Numbered from the stretch's first letter, positions 48,001 through 61,500 are shown. The stretch: 64,000 nucleotides of DNA from Eimeria necatrix (GCF_000499385.1 NW_013654292.1:1-64000); one strand, 5' to 3'. Translations and numbers: made by a program. The notes: generated by a model from the sequence alone, not told the origin.

Positions 48001-49366
48001 AAGGCGTGTAACTGCTTGCATTGCAGGCTGCTCGGTAACCTGTGCAAAGTGCCAACTGCGTATGGGCATAAAGGTACAGCCATTGATTGGCGTTACGGGG
48101 AGCTCCTTAATGCGGGTGGCCGTTGTGGAAGAAATTGATTGTCATCTCAAGGATTTGATGCCTTGTGATTTCGTATTAACCTGCGATTGTTGTGGCGCTA
48201 GCATGAAGGCGCGAGAGCTGCAAAGTGGTATGTCAGTGGCGAACTAGAACTACAAGCGGTGCCGTGGAGCTCGATGTAGTGGCAAATATTGCTAATCATG
48301 TAGCGTAGAGTGCTTCCTTCAATTCAGGATTACCGAGAATCGTGCTTAGTATTTTTGTTGAGCTCCACGCTCTTTGAAGCAGCAGGTGCCCACCAACAAC
48401 TTCTTAAGTCGAACATATTCCACAGGCTCGCCACGGACAAATCACTGTCGGCACTGCCACTCGAAAATGGCCTTTGGATTTCAAGGTGCTGCTCTTGGGC
48501 ATGCAGTTGTCTGCGGTTTAGGCGCAGAGGGCTCCAAGTAGGTTAGTACTACGGGTACTCCTGAGCAATTTTTCTGCGTGACTAGTGAGCGGTGCAGCAA
48601 AATGCCGATTTCACGCAACAGGGCAGTCGTAAAAACGCGCGTATTCCTGCCTGGCATCTTAGCTTGCTGGTGAGCGAATGATCCATCAGGTGTGCCTTCT
48701 TGCATGTTGTCCTTTCTGGATCAGAAGCCGTCCAACTCCCAGTTTTCATCAACGACAGAGGAAACAGGACCTCCGGATCGTTGTCGGAACTCCCCTTGCA
48801 GATCATGGGACATGCAAACACTACAAGAAGTCATTTCGATGGCTTCGCTTCCCATGCTGTGGCAAGGCAAGCTGTTCCCTTTTGCGTTAACCTGACAGCT
48901 GTGGCCGGACAAGGAATGTGTTGCCGTTTATTAGTATAAAGTGGGAAAAGCGGTATTTCTTTGTCCTGTGGCTAATCGTAGTTTCGGCGTGTGTGTTCTT
49001 TTGCGCAGGCATACCCTTGTGATATCTGCCACGACAGCAATGAAGACCACGAGCACGAATGGGCAACGCGCATGATTTGCGGTTTTTGTTCCGTTGAGCA
49101 AGCATTTTCCAATGTAAAGCCTTGTTCTTGCGGAAAAGCACTGACGAAGGGACGCGCTTCAGCTCACTGGGAGGCAAGCAATTGTTCAGTCGGATGTATA
49201 TCCCTTAGTGTTTTGTTTTATGATACCAACGTAAACAGCAGGTTGCAGATTCAGAGTGCTGTGTTTTCAGTATTTGCTTTTGCGGATTTAGGGAGGCAAA
49301 GGGTGTAGAGACAAGACACGGATGAGCCGAAAAGATTCGAGAAAGTACAAAGGCGTGAGCAAGTAG
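45023..49366 (+). CDS. RWD / Myb-like / CHY zinc-finger protein
   Basis: Eight exons (45023-46830, 47143-47293, 47490-47769, 48027-48227, 48486-48537, 48725-48866, 49009-49173, 49292-49366) join in phase to about 957 residues. Residues 1-400 are Gln/Arg-rich and disordered. An RWD-like segment begins near FEVILNPTDPEF (about 416-575). A Myb/SANT-like unit starts at PWTEEEQRK (595) and continues over the intron to LEEAVVLYRR and RWRNISSHVGTRTAKECAMRF. Zinc-ribbon pairs follow (VTCGRCK, VTCAKC, LTCDCC). The CHY zinc finger then has DHGTCKHYKKSFRWLRFPCCGKA joined to YPCDICHD, ICGFCS and CSCG. The protein ends with a basic block, GGKGCRDKTRMSRKD. The same order of parts is known from fungal and protist CHY proteins of unclear function. 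Introns 6 and 7 appear to start with GC. Zinc binding and nucleic-acid contact are likely. Confidence 0.86.
45580..45880 (+). repeat. CAA/CAG-rich Gln-coding cluster in the CHY gene
   Basis: Clustered CAA and CAG codons give a Gln-rich stretch in the disordered N-terminal part. Mixed CAA/CAG use and frequent Arg and Glu interruptions separate it from the pure CAG runs of the exportin gene. Confidence 0.7.
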
Positions 49367-51400
49367 TGGGTGAAGTTCTAAACTCCGGCCAATGATGTGG
49401 GTGTTTGGCACATTAACGGATCAGATATAAAAGTTAACTCGAGTACTTCGAAGGCTATGGTGGCGCTGATTATGGTGGATATCACAATTTTCGCAAATCG
49501 AAGCACATCCAGTGCATCAATTTTTCTTTAACAGTAGAAAACAACTGGCAGTGTTCACAGTTGAGCTATTTTATTCTGTTGCTTGCTCCACACTTCTTGC
49601 TTTTTAGAACACAGCTTTATCTCTCTTCGAATAGTCACGTTTTGGAGATTCCACAGTTCTTCATCCCATGGATGTATCGGAATCATATAGTTTCACACGT
49701 GAGTTTGCGTGAAACATGTAGACCGAGTTTTTCATAGCGGTCATGAAGTGGGTAAGATGGTGATGCTCATCGGAGAGCAAACGACTATCATATGATGCAG
49801 CAACAGTTGTGGCTTATCTTGCCACTAAGCCTTTGCCTGTGCTCTCGTTTATCTTGAGCTCAGTGTTCTTGTCTGTCGGCTCTTAGTAACGCTCTCCGAG
49901 GCCTACAGTCACTGAGTGGGTTTTCGTGACTTTGACACAATTTGCTATCGTGACAGCGCAAAACAAATAATTTGCACATTTGACAAGCTACGTACAACGC
50001 TACCATCAAGAAACTATCGCTGAGCACGTTCAGAACTTCGTTCTTTCACAGCGTAGCCTCAGATACAGCTTCCCAAATGCTGGAACGGATGCGTAGCAGT
50101 CAATGGAGCACAAGTTCTTTGCAGGAAAGGTGAATGTAGGCTGCGATGAGAACTGTGATCTCCTAATGGTCCACAGGAAGCCTTTTCGGATCCCCAAAAC
50201 AGCCCTGACACATCGAAGAACACTGTTTGGCTCCGTTCATCGTGTCAGGCCCGATCGCGCGACCTACGCCGTACACGAATAGGCAACTGTCAAATGAAGC
50301 TGCTTACTTCTTAGTTCTCAAAACAGGCTGCTAGCTAGAGTCGCTCATGGTAGTGGAGATATCGTCAATTTTTTTGCGTTAAGTCACATGTTGGGTAGAG
50401 GGACATATGGTCGATTTCGAGTACAGTCCAGTTCCCCACAGCAAGCAACTCTACTTCGACCCTACCAGCATCAGTTTGTCAGAAGAACTTAGATATGCGC
50501 CTCCACTGTTGGCATTTGACCATCTAGCTCCTGCTGCGCGAAACAACGCAGCTTGCGGCCGCCACTTGTTGGGAAGTATCATTGCGTAGCAGGCATAGAG
50601 TTCATACACTTCTACTACTGAGCCGGCAGTGAACTATGCTCAACAAAAAAATTCTGCGTTGAGCTTGATTCAAAAGAGTAGCTCACTAGGGAGAAGACTG
50701 CCGGCGAGATGATGTTGTAGTCAACGAATTGAGTGCCAATTGTCCAGAGCAAGAGCAGATGGCAGTTCTTGGAAGTCGTATCCTTTAGAGTTAATACTTG
50801 CAAGCGGAGAACGCAAATGGCAAGCATACTCCTTCAGATCAGTGTAGAAAAGGCAACCTCTTATCCGTGTCAAGATTTCCAAGTTTTGGAGTGCTCTCGG
50901 CTCTTGCGTGCACACAAGTCCCTCTACATGATGGTGGGCTTGAGAGCCTGTGGATGGCCTTTTGCAAATGTTACTAGGATCTGCGAGTTTTAGGCTTACA
51001 TTTTGGCAGGACCGGCACATGTTTCAGCTAGGAAGGAGCTGTAAGCCATGCTGCATGTTGCTTGTGAAATCAATGGTCTCCAAAGCAGTTGCAAGGCAGC
51101 GGCTCTGGTGATGGCTTCGGTTTGCACTGAAGCTTTAAAACACTCAACAAAAGACACGAAAATATCTTTTTCAAGTCTATGCCCTTTATGGATATGCGTT
51201 AAAAACTGGGTTCGCTATTGGCTTTGTCAGTGCAGCGCCGGTGCACGCTCCACCGTGCCTATCCAACAGCCCATTCGCCCTCTGGGGTCACTTGAGCCGT
51301 TCGTTTTTTTGCAAGCAAACTACATCAGTTTGCTAAAGTGCAACGAAATTTCATATTAATGCCTGAATGTGTGCATTCAAGCTGTACAGTCCAACTCAGA
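49367..51400. other. Intergenic region upstream of the fasciclin gene
   Basis: About 2 kb with no supported coding sequence. A 60-codon frame at 50407-50589 has no signature and no splice partner. It presumably carries the fasciclin gene promoter. Confidence 0.6.
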
Positions 51401-52212
51401 ATGAAGTCTTTCTTGGTTGTTGCTGCGGCTCTGGTGGCCTCGTCGCCAGTGGCCTGCTTTGCAAAAACGATCATGGACTACCTTCGCACCGATGACAGGC
51501 TGTACGAAGCCAAGGCAATCGCAGAAGAAGCAGGTATTCTTGATGATGTGGACCCAAGTCGTTTTGGAACACAGTTAACATTGATGCTCCCGTCAAATGA
51601 GGCTTTTGACCAGCTCAACGCTGATCGTCCGAAGTGGCGCCAAGCACTCATTAACAACAAACAGAACGTTGAGACTGTAAGCCAGTCAGTAGTAGCGAGT
51701 TTCGTCTAATGCAAGCTTCTCCAATCCACTGCTCCCAAAGACCCGATTGTGCGTTGCCAGTTGTATTGTCGGCTGTACTATGGAAAAGCCTCTGCTGGTC
51801 TGTGCTTTCTTACAGCTCATCCTTTTCGCGGCAAGTGATATGGTGGTTACTCCAGCATCTATCCGAAGCGGCAAATGGGAAGCGGAAGGCTCCATTGTTT
51901 CACTGTTGTCTGAGACCGCCAGCATCGCATCCGATGGCTATGTAAGGAAGTGAACATAAATAACAGTCCGCAGATTTTTGACAGTAAGCAGGGTGGCAAA
52001 AAGGCATTCAATGAAGGCTGCCCCATTTTTGTGGTCTGCGCCTTCAGGTGTGCGTCAGCGACTACACCAGAACTGCCTCTTGCGACGACCCTGATAGCTT
52101 GCCATGCTGTGCAATGATCGATCTGGACAACGTGATGAAAGCTGATGACGGATACATTTACCTAATAGACGCTGTTATGATGCCTCAAGAGATTGTTGAC
52201 AAGCTGCCGTGA
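51401..52212 (+). CDS. Secreted fasciclin (FAS1) domain protein
   Basis: Three phase-0 exons (51401-51676, 51816-51941, 52048-52212) give 188 residues. A clear signal peptide (MKSFLVVAAALVASSPVACFA) is followed by one FAS1 domain: IMDYLRTDDRLYEAKAIAEE, LTLMLPSNEAFDQLN (the conserved T.F.PsneAF strand), a central LILFAASDMVV segment, and the terminal GYIYLIDAVMMPQEIV, which matches the I.vID.VL.P motif. FAS1 domains mediate extracellular adhesion. Four cysteines in the last exon may form disulphides. No GPI signal or membrane segment is seen, so it is likely released or packed into secretory organelles or the oocyst or parasite surface. The gene converges on the giant minus-strand gene, with 326 bases between stop codons. 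Confidence 0.9.
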
Positions 52213-52538
52213 ATTTTCTGTCCCTTTAAGCAGCGTTACCTATGCGTTGTTTGCTTTGTTGGCACAATGAATAAACCAGAGGCGGAAGGTGTGGACGCGC
52301 ACAAGCGCGCTACTATCACTGGTTCACTCGTAACTAAAGTTAGCTTTTCAAGAAGTAAGGACAAGAAAACCAAAACTTAAAAAATTCCACCAGAAGGGGA
52401 TTTTTGGTTACGTTGCATACACAAAACAGCGTTAGAATTGTGCAGACGCATTCAAATTCCCCTATTTTGTTTGGCCAACCCATAGGGGCTAGGGCCTTAC
52501 TAAAGTCAATTTACACAATTAGCGCCAGAAGTATACAC
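52213..52538. other. Gap between convergent FAS1 and giant genes
   Basis: Short AT-richer stretch between two facing stop codons. It must contain both 3' untranslated regions. An AATAAA-like site (aatgaataaacc) lies near 52266-52277 on the plus strand. Confidence 0.5.
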
Positions 52539-55500
52539 CTATTGTGAATCACGCCCCAGATGTTGGATTCGATTGATGCGGGCGAGAAACGGAATTTTCT
52601 GTATGAAGGCGGCTGTTTGCTCGGCAGCTGCACTCTTGGTTCTCACAACAACAAAACGAGAGTTGCTGGCCACTTTCTCCAGTGTGTCCGTTTCAGGATC
52701 AATGGGTAGTGGATCGTCACATGAGAAAGGTACCCGCGGATTTGTGACAAGGCACGACTGTGCACTTGAAACCTTACTCCAGCCGATAGCTTTTTCAATC
52801 AGACTTCGAAGAGGACTTTTGGCTGCATCTAATTCGATAGTGTAAGAATGAAAAACTTTTCTGCCTCCTTTGAAGGCCTGTTGAAGCTGAAAACAAAACC
52901 ACGGAACATGCACAAAGAAGACAATTGTGCGAAAAGTTGCAGAGCAATTAGGTAAATTAGTAGTCGGCTTTACTTTGGGCACAGTTGGTAGACAATTTTG
53001 TGCCCAAGATTTACCGGAGGCTCATGGAAAAGATATTCGACCTCGAATTCCTGCAGAGAAAATCAAACAACCGCAGTTACATGAATAGAATACTGGCCAG
53101 AAGCCCGGCCACCGGGTTGGAACAGCCCGTAGCTAGCATACGCATGTTGTTAGCTTACTCCTGGCCTGATGGTTGGGATCAATGCCTGGAACTGAAAAGA
53201 GAATCACAGCACAGGACAAGCTTGGTTCAGTGGTTCGCTAGCGGTAGGAAAAACTTTTGTGCTCGTGCCTAGATGCCCCTGCTGACAGAAAGACTATTCT
53301 TACATTTGGGTCCAAACGAAGCACGACAAGGCAGTTCTTGCCTTCTGGAACTGGAATTTGCCCCAGTTCTGTGCTCATGACTATATAATAAGGGAATTCT
53401 GTTTTCGGGATACACCCTTCAGGTGTCTGAGTTCCCCAGAATGCTCGGCACCATGAGTGTATTGGTGATACTAGATTCCGAAGGAAGACCCGCAGCGGCT
53501 GAGAGCGGACATCGCCTAAGTTTATGCGCTCCCCGCCCGGTCCTTGGATGAAAAATCCAGGAACATTGCTTGCCTGAACACGCAAAGCATTTAGAAATAT
53601 ATTCGAGTAAAAAGTAACACATCAGCTGCTGATGAGCCAGCACACCACTCGACGACATGCCTCGAATATAAACTCACAGGGCTTCCAGGAAGAGTGCCCC
53701 AAGTCTTTTCTGTTGGTAGCATCATGCCTGCAGGGGATTGCTGTGAAGGTGGTCGGCTGCCCACCTGCATGGGAGCGTGTGAGCCAATGGCCTAACAAAA
53801 AAGAGCAACAGATTAGCATGCACCTATATTATTTCAACTGAAAAATGTCTTAAACTAACAAGATGACGTTTGCCTAATGGTGTGAAGCGAATGTGAAGCG
53901 AACTGACCTGGACACTCATTGACACATGCTTAATGTGTTCTTGTTGAGCCTCCTTTGGAACAAGTGCCCATAGAGTAAGGTTTGACAGCATCTGCTCCAC
54001 ATTCTCCGTCGTCCCCAGAGGAGTTTCGACAGAGAAAGCGCTTCCATCGTGTTTTGTAAAAGTCGTGTGGAGTGTTAATTGCTGATGCGGGATTTTGGCT
54101 TGCTGTAGCATTCGCCCTAGCTGCTGCCCCATTTGCCTTAAAATACTGTTGATGCTACTTTTGTCCGTGGAACTTATATAGCGCAACGGGACTTTTACAC
54201 TTTGACCCAAAATGCCAAGGTCGACAGCGCCATCTTCCACCTGCGACCCAGACGTATGTTATGCATAGAATTAAATACCAAGTCTTCCTCTAGATTACGT
54301 ACTTGGGCAGCTACTTGGTTTCGACACATCTTGTGAAAGAAGAGCGCTTACTGTTATTTTTCCTTCGGGCTGAGCAAAAACAGCAAAAGCAATGACACAG
54401 GCCTTTAAATGTCCGGTGGGTGTACGCGAGTACGTGTACAGTAATGAACTGTGTGCCTTCTAAACAGCTGCCGTGCGATGAAAACGTACTTTTGATGCAA
54501 TTTTAATGTCTGCGATGGACTGGAGAGCAATATTAAGATGCTCCAAGAGCCTGCTAACTGTCTTGTCCTTGTCAACAGGCGTTATTGGCACCGTTACTCT
54601 TCTCGACGCTGGGCCTGCTCCGGTAAAGACGACTAGGTAAGATCCATCAGGAACGTTTCCAACAGGGGTGTTTAAAAGCGCGTCAATGGCGGCATTAGGA
54701 TGCTGTAGAAAATGCGCAAATTTTGAAGGTAAGTAAGAAATCTTCTTTCAATTTTTGGCGGCAACCATTACATATTAAGCTCAGTTTGCGTTTCGTCGTG
54801 TTATCATGAACACGCGTTTGGGCTGAACGAATTTTTATTTTGTTCATTGGTACTCACTTTAAAGGCTGGGGCTTCCAACGCCTGAAAAATTTAAGATGCA
54901 AAGAAAACAAGTGGATAGCGCCTCAACAGATGAACGCTGATTTTTAGAGCTTAGTGACTGCGATTTTCAACGCAAAAGTTCAATAAAATATAGGTTATTC
55001 CAGTTGACGCACCTGTGTATCAATGCGAATTGTTTGCCCGGGGGCAACTCTGCTGACTTGCTTCAACGAGTTGAGAAAGGAGAGCACCAAATTCATTCCG
55101 GGGTTTCCATGCATTTCCGCTACTTCTTGTAAGAGACGCATTAGGTCTGCAGGAACCAGCTGAGTTGCGGACTCGCCACTTGGACCAGTTATGTTGAACT
55201 TGAAGTCCGTTGGTGGTTGTCCCTTTCCGGGAACCTGGATGTTTAAGATCTTGGCGAAGTCGACCGGAGAGCCCGGTGACTCATCATAAACCGCCCCATT
55301 TACCACAAAATTCTGTTTGCAGGTCGTAGTAACAGCATGCACCACAGAGTGGCAGGCAATGGACAGAAAAGCTTATGCCTTCATTTGAGTGTCTGCTTTC
55401 TGTCACGGTGAGTCTAGAGCTTACCATTCGTTGGTCAGCAGGAATTTTTCGAGGAGTGTATCCAGGGGCAGGTTGTCCCTGAATCGTACACGCATAGGCA

Positions 55501-58500
55501 ATGTTGTAGCTTTAGTGCCAAAGAAATTGCAAAAAAACAAAGTGTTGAACTCAACACGTAATGCGGAGTCAGAAAGCAACGTACGATGAAAACAACTGAA
55601 TGAGAGTCGTCGAGATCAACAGCACCGGCAAGTCCTAAGATGCTGCCGAGAGTATGTCCAAGAAGCTGTGCAGCGCTAAGGACTCCTCTATAGGCAGTGC
55701 CGTCAACGACGACAGTAATGTGTATTGTCTCGGGATTGCTTAACCCAAGAGCTTTTTTGAGCCATTCAACGATTTCGCCAAAGGAAGCGTCTAAACGCTC
55801 TTCTGTCTTTGTGAGGGGAACACTTGTTCCTGCCATCGCAGTAATCTGCGGCGAAAGCACAGTAAGATGACAAAAACAATGGATGCGCGATGCGACGTCA
55901 AAAAGAATGGCATGCCTTCTGAAGTATTGAACGAGTCGTGCAGGTGCAAACTCTACAGTGTTACACTTGGCAACAGCTGTGATGAGAAACCCACCGAATG
56001 CGTCGGTCTTGGCTTTTGATGCTGAAAAACATGCGCATACACAAGCCAAGCGAAATAAGTCAGACTGGGACTCTGACATTATCGAGTCGAGTGCAAATAT
56101 TTTTACGTCTGACTCACCAAGGTAATGTGCGGATTATGAAGCATTTCGATGACGTTTTTCATTGGCAGTGTGTCAGGGACAGCTCCATGAGAAAGTGAAA
56201 CAGTTGTGCCAAAGTTTGTAGGGCGCCCGTCACTTCCCAGCGTTTCTGGATGGAACATCTCAAAATCCAACCGAGGTCTAGCGGCCCCAGGAGGAGGTGG
56301 ACCTCCTATTCTGATGTTAGTGGCTGGAATTTTTATTCCTGTTGGACCCTCAGCATCTGTAGTAATTTTTGTAACGAATTGAGAAAATGGTGTGCTGCCG
56401 TCCATGTTGAGCTGAGCCAACAAGTCTGAAAGCGTCCCCATGTTAACGTCCTGAGTATCGCATGGACAGACCAGTATTGATCATTTAGGCAACAATTTTG
56501 CGAGTAGAAAGCTAGCTGTGAACCGGAATTGGGGCCTACTTACTCCATAATGTCCTTCAGGCTTTTGGATTATCTGCACATTAGCGTCAGAAGCACAAAC
56601 ATGAACGCCGTATAATCCATCGGCTGATGCAGCAATGCAACAGACCAACACTGCTGGGAAGGCACTGAATATATGCGCTTACCGTGATGGTGATTCCCAT
56701 AAGACCTGGAATTTGCGGAGCCGGCATATTTTTCCATTCTTCTGGAATCTGTGTAAAGTTCCATCGTGAGCCATCGCTAAGCTCAAGAAAAGTCTCTAAC
56801 GTTACACCAGGTTTCTGGCTTGCCAAAAGGTTGTTTATGACGAATCCCAAAGGCTCCACTGTGAAAATGTCTTCCGGAGTGGTGCCACGGTGCGAGCTGA
56901 CGAAAGATGTTTTCAATGCTTCTGGCATGACAATCCTTATCTGAATCAGAGATACATTGGGTTGAGTCAAACCATGCAATGAACGCAGTAAGCATAAAAT
57001 CCTGATCAAGATACAGTGCTTCACGATTGGAATGCTGAGGGGATGGATGAATGTCAAGAGCTTACTGGAGGAAGAAAGTAGACGGACTGCAGAAGCAACT
57101 CAGCACACACAAGCATAAGTGTACCTAGACTAGTTTTGCAATTAAATTACATCTCGTTATAGCGATTTCGTACTGAAGAGTCAAAAATTTTGAACGCAAG
57201 CCCACCTGGACAACGCCGACAATCTCTGTAGGCCGAACGCCCTTGAAGGTTGCAGAGCAAAATCTAGCGAGCTCTACCCAAGATCCAAGACCCTGCAGCA
57301 TCTGACGAGTTAGAACGCAGTGGTTTGTGCCGGCGAATGTGAAAGCCATTTGATCTTCCGGATGGCCTCCTTGTAGAACCTGCTCTATGTATTTCATGGG
57401 GTTGTCATCCCAAGGGGCGGTGAAGTAGTGAGGTCTTCGCATGCGATCAATCAAAATGACCTACGGAAACGCAACATAGACATGGCTATGTGAGAGCTTT
57501 TGACAGAACTAAATTTGAAAGGCGTGATCCTTATATCTGATTTGCAAGTATCTAGTGTTTACAACTTACCGGCACTGCAGGCCTTGCTGGGGCGTAATTA
57601 GGAGTTGTCCCCTGCAAAAAAAAGCGGGTAAGCAGCATGTTAAAATATGCATAGCAATAATGCTGTCCAGTCTGCGGCAAGTACTCAAGCAAGAAAATTT
57701 TTGAGTGTTTTTCGAGTCAATTGAAGGGGACTTACAGGACTGAACGCTGAGACTAGAATGTCTCCATCTAGCACTTCAATAGGAATACCGCAAAGCCTTG
57801 CGGCTTCTTCCTTTTTCTTTAAGTTCAGGAACTGTTGAAGCGTGATCCCTGGACAATAGTAGTACTTCCCATTTCCTGCGGGGGCTTGGATGTATACGAG
57901 TTCGCCCTGTGGCGGTGGCGGCTTGCTCAGGTTAAAAACAAGATTGAAGTTGTCATGCAAGTCTGGCAAGTGAGAAAAGCCTGGAATTTCCACAGTTTGG
58001 TGTAAGGGATTGTAAAAGGCTTTTCCGCTCTCCTCTTGGTCAGGGTCTGGAGAAACATTGAATTCCGCTGTTGTGCCGCGAGGTGTTGTACCTGTTCCTG
58101 GCTCCATCATTGTTCCCCATCGTTGTGGGTCTTGACCAAAATAGTTGATGCTTGTCTCACTGAATCCACCAGGGTTCGGCATCCTTTGTACATACGTGGC
58201 TCCAGGAACATTAGCTCCAGGTTGTTGAACCATATTAAAATACACGTCATTTGGCATAATTCCAGAAAGCGGTGATCCTGGGCGCCTAAACGTGAACCCC
58301 AGGGGCATTTCATTCTGGAAGAAGACAACTGGCGTTCCCTGTATGAGACAACACGCACCAGACCCAGTTAGAGATGAAATCGCACCTAGTTTGCAGGCAA
58401 CAAGCCTTAAACATTCATATTAAGCTTTAGCTTTTCAGAAAAACAGCAGGAAGCAGCATTAAAGTACCGGTTGAGATGTCGGGTACATTGCTGTTTGAGA

Positions 58501-61500
58501 ACCCTCGATCCAGACAAATGGGGAAGATAAGCCTTGCAAGTCATTAAAACTGAGGTTGCACCAATGAAGCGCTGTTCCCCAAGTTAGGTTCTTAAAGTCT
58601 TCTGATGTGCGTATACCGCAAGGACTGCCGCTAACTTGCTTTGTAGAGCTGTACAAACTGTAGGACAAGGAGTATTCGCCATTTGGTAATTCTATGTTCA
58701 CGGGTCTGTTGGGGTTTGCTTTGGCAGAAATATTGCGGAAAATCCTTGCGCCATTGGCCCTTGCTATATCCATCTGAAAAGAAATAACCAAACGCTTGCA
58801 ATGCCTGAATCGCCGTGCGAAAAACACATCAACTAACACTTTGCATTGCCGAAAAAATTATTTTTAGGAAGAGTAGCTGGTTGGGGTTTGTGGGCAGCGC
58901 ACCGTTATAACTCCTTCTCGCTGCAAACACCAGACACAGAAAATGTTTATTCTATATATATATATATTTACAAACAGACTAAGCCTTATAAACTGTCTAC
59001 TGTCAGTGTGCTTAATTTGTGGCAGTCTGAGACAGGCTGGCTGTTAAACCTACCAGCAACACCTTGTCTTGATCAGTTGGCTGCAGACAAAAACGAAACA
59101 AAAATGAGATTGATAATGAATTCGGGCGCGATTTGGCAGTTCATTGACGGAATGGTGAAACTAAAGGGGGCTCACTTCATGGAAGATTAGAATACTTAAC
59201 CTTCCAGTAAGTCTTGCAATGTCGTCTGCTGGAACCCCCAATACTGCCAATATTTCTCTGACGAGAGCAGCGTTCCGAGGTTTGTCACTCTGCAGAAGAT
59301 CTCTAATATGGCGAATTTGCTCTGGCGTCATTGTGCCGCTGTGTTTGGCGAACTTCCAAGTAATTTTCGTTTCATCATACACATTTGCAAAGGCGACTGT
59401 CAGGCGCTCTAGATATCTCCTATTTTTTTCAGGGTCTCCGTGTGCGCGGTTCCACAGGCGAAATCCCTGAGTCAAAAGTCACATCGAATGATAAAACTTG
59501 AGCCAAAGTTGCAGCTGCTTCTTTGTTGCATCCTTCGAGAGGCAATAAATTTCAAAAGAAATCGATGCACAAGGATATAAACATACTGTAGGTGGCGGTG
59601 ATTTTATTCCTAGCTCGAAGGAAAACGGCTGCCTGCTTGTTGTTGCTCTTTGTAGCCCTGGGCAGATCTTGAGCATCTCTTCCAAATGGTTGATGAGCTC
59701 TAGAAGTTCTCCAAATGTGCTAACTTGGCATTTGATCTTCCTGTTTGCGCGATCTTTTTCCTTATCGTTGCGTACAACAAGTTGAATTTTCGTGTTAGCT
59801 AAGGGTCCGAATCCTCGTGTGCGTGACAACCAAGGGCCCAATATGTTTCTCCAATTCAATGGATCGCCAACCTAAGAACAATTACAAAGCATCGGGCGAA
59901 TTTCGCTTTGCCATGCCACCTGTTCTTGTGCAGAAAGCAAAGATGTTTAATTCGGCTGCTGGCGTTCGTTTGACTTACGTGGACAGAAAAGAGAAGCGTT
60001 TTCTGTGAGGAACAAGACAGCACAAACAGAAATATTCGTCAACAAGAAATGCGCTATAGTTCAAGCGAATAATGCGCGGAAATGACGATTCCTCAGGCTA
60101 AGTGACACAGTGTAAAAAAATAACGTACCTCTCCTTCCATAGCCTCTGCCCTCTCCCTTCCCTTTGCCTCAGCCGCAGCCTTGATATCGGCTGCCGTACG
60201 TTTCCACTGAAAAACAACACAAAGGTAGCCATCTGTTGAGTCTCCGCTTTTCTTTAGCTACTTGTTGGGCGATGTGTTAGTTTTGTTTAGTTCTCTTCTT
60301 ACCGCAAACATGAATAGACGAGCCTTTTCAGGAGCTATTTGCCGAACATTTTCGATAGAAACTCTTAGCTTTTCTCCTGAAGTAGTGATCAAGAAGATCA
60401 AATCCGTCTCGGCATATCCACCAAGCTCAGTGAGCACGCGGGCAAGCTCACTGGGCTGGACGCCAATAGTACCATCTTTGCGCGAACAAACGGCCTGCAG
60501 TGCGACTTTTAGAATTGGCAGTTCCCCTTTGGTAGGGTCCGTTACGACACGTGGATACCCTTCGAAAGTAAAGTAGCTTCGGGGGATTTTGTAGATTTTG
60601 GATAGTTGCGTTACGATACTGCGCTTTCCTCCGATTGTCAGGCCTGTGTTGAAATCCGCGGGAATGTTGACTTCAACACCAGTATCCGAAGAAGATTCTT
60701 CGTTATCAACATCAAACTCAACCTTGACTTTAATCTGCACATGCAACAAATTTGGTCGTATTTGGATTTTTGTGCGGCTTCAAAAGGCTTTAGTTTTATC
60801 ATCTGTTTGTATTTTGTCTGCTGTTTACCTTAATTTGGGTAGCTGCTTTTTCTTCTTTTTTCTCCAACTTTACTTTGTGCTTTATTCGCCTCTTTTCTTC
60901 CTTCCTTTCTTCCATTCCCTGAAAAAAGACGGTAGTCAAAATAAATTTTGCATTCAAAGAAAGAGTTTGCTACCGACGAGTATTACACGAGCCGCGGAAA
61001 CCTCATACAACGCTTACCAGCACACGAAAGGAAATATCGTAGACGTTTGCAAAGTCCATTGATGCAGCTTCCGGCGACTGGCGAGTGGCATGGTGGAAAA
61101 CTTTCCAAAATTCATCAGAGAGCCTTAGTTCCGGATCTTTGATAGGCACGCTTAAATCTCTTTCCACCCCCTTTTCTCCCAAATAAAAGAATGTGAGGGC
61201 TGACGGAACTGCCCACTTCGTTTCTCTTGCTAGAATCATCTTTATTTGGCGCCTTTGTCGCTGAATTTCATCATAATCTTCTGCCGTCTTGTTTGGCTTT
61301 GCTCTGATGGCTTCGATTTGAGATTTAATCTTCGTGATTTCCGCCTGTGAAATAGCTGGGTCCGGCAAGTTTAATTGTGCTAGCAAATCGGGCCTTGTCG
61401 ACGCAACGTGTTTCCTCATGAGCGCCAGCAGGTCACGAAGCCTGACTGGGCGAACAAGGTCAGCTCCTCTCAAAGTTTGTTCCATGAAACGCTGTACCTC

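Noticed and set aside
53622..53819. Alternative frame in exon 53791-53678
   Set aside because: Another frame is also open, but phase 0 from the acceptor, as in all neighbouring exons, gives a frame ending cleanly at the GTGAGT donor.
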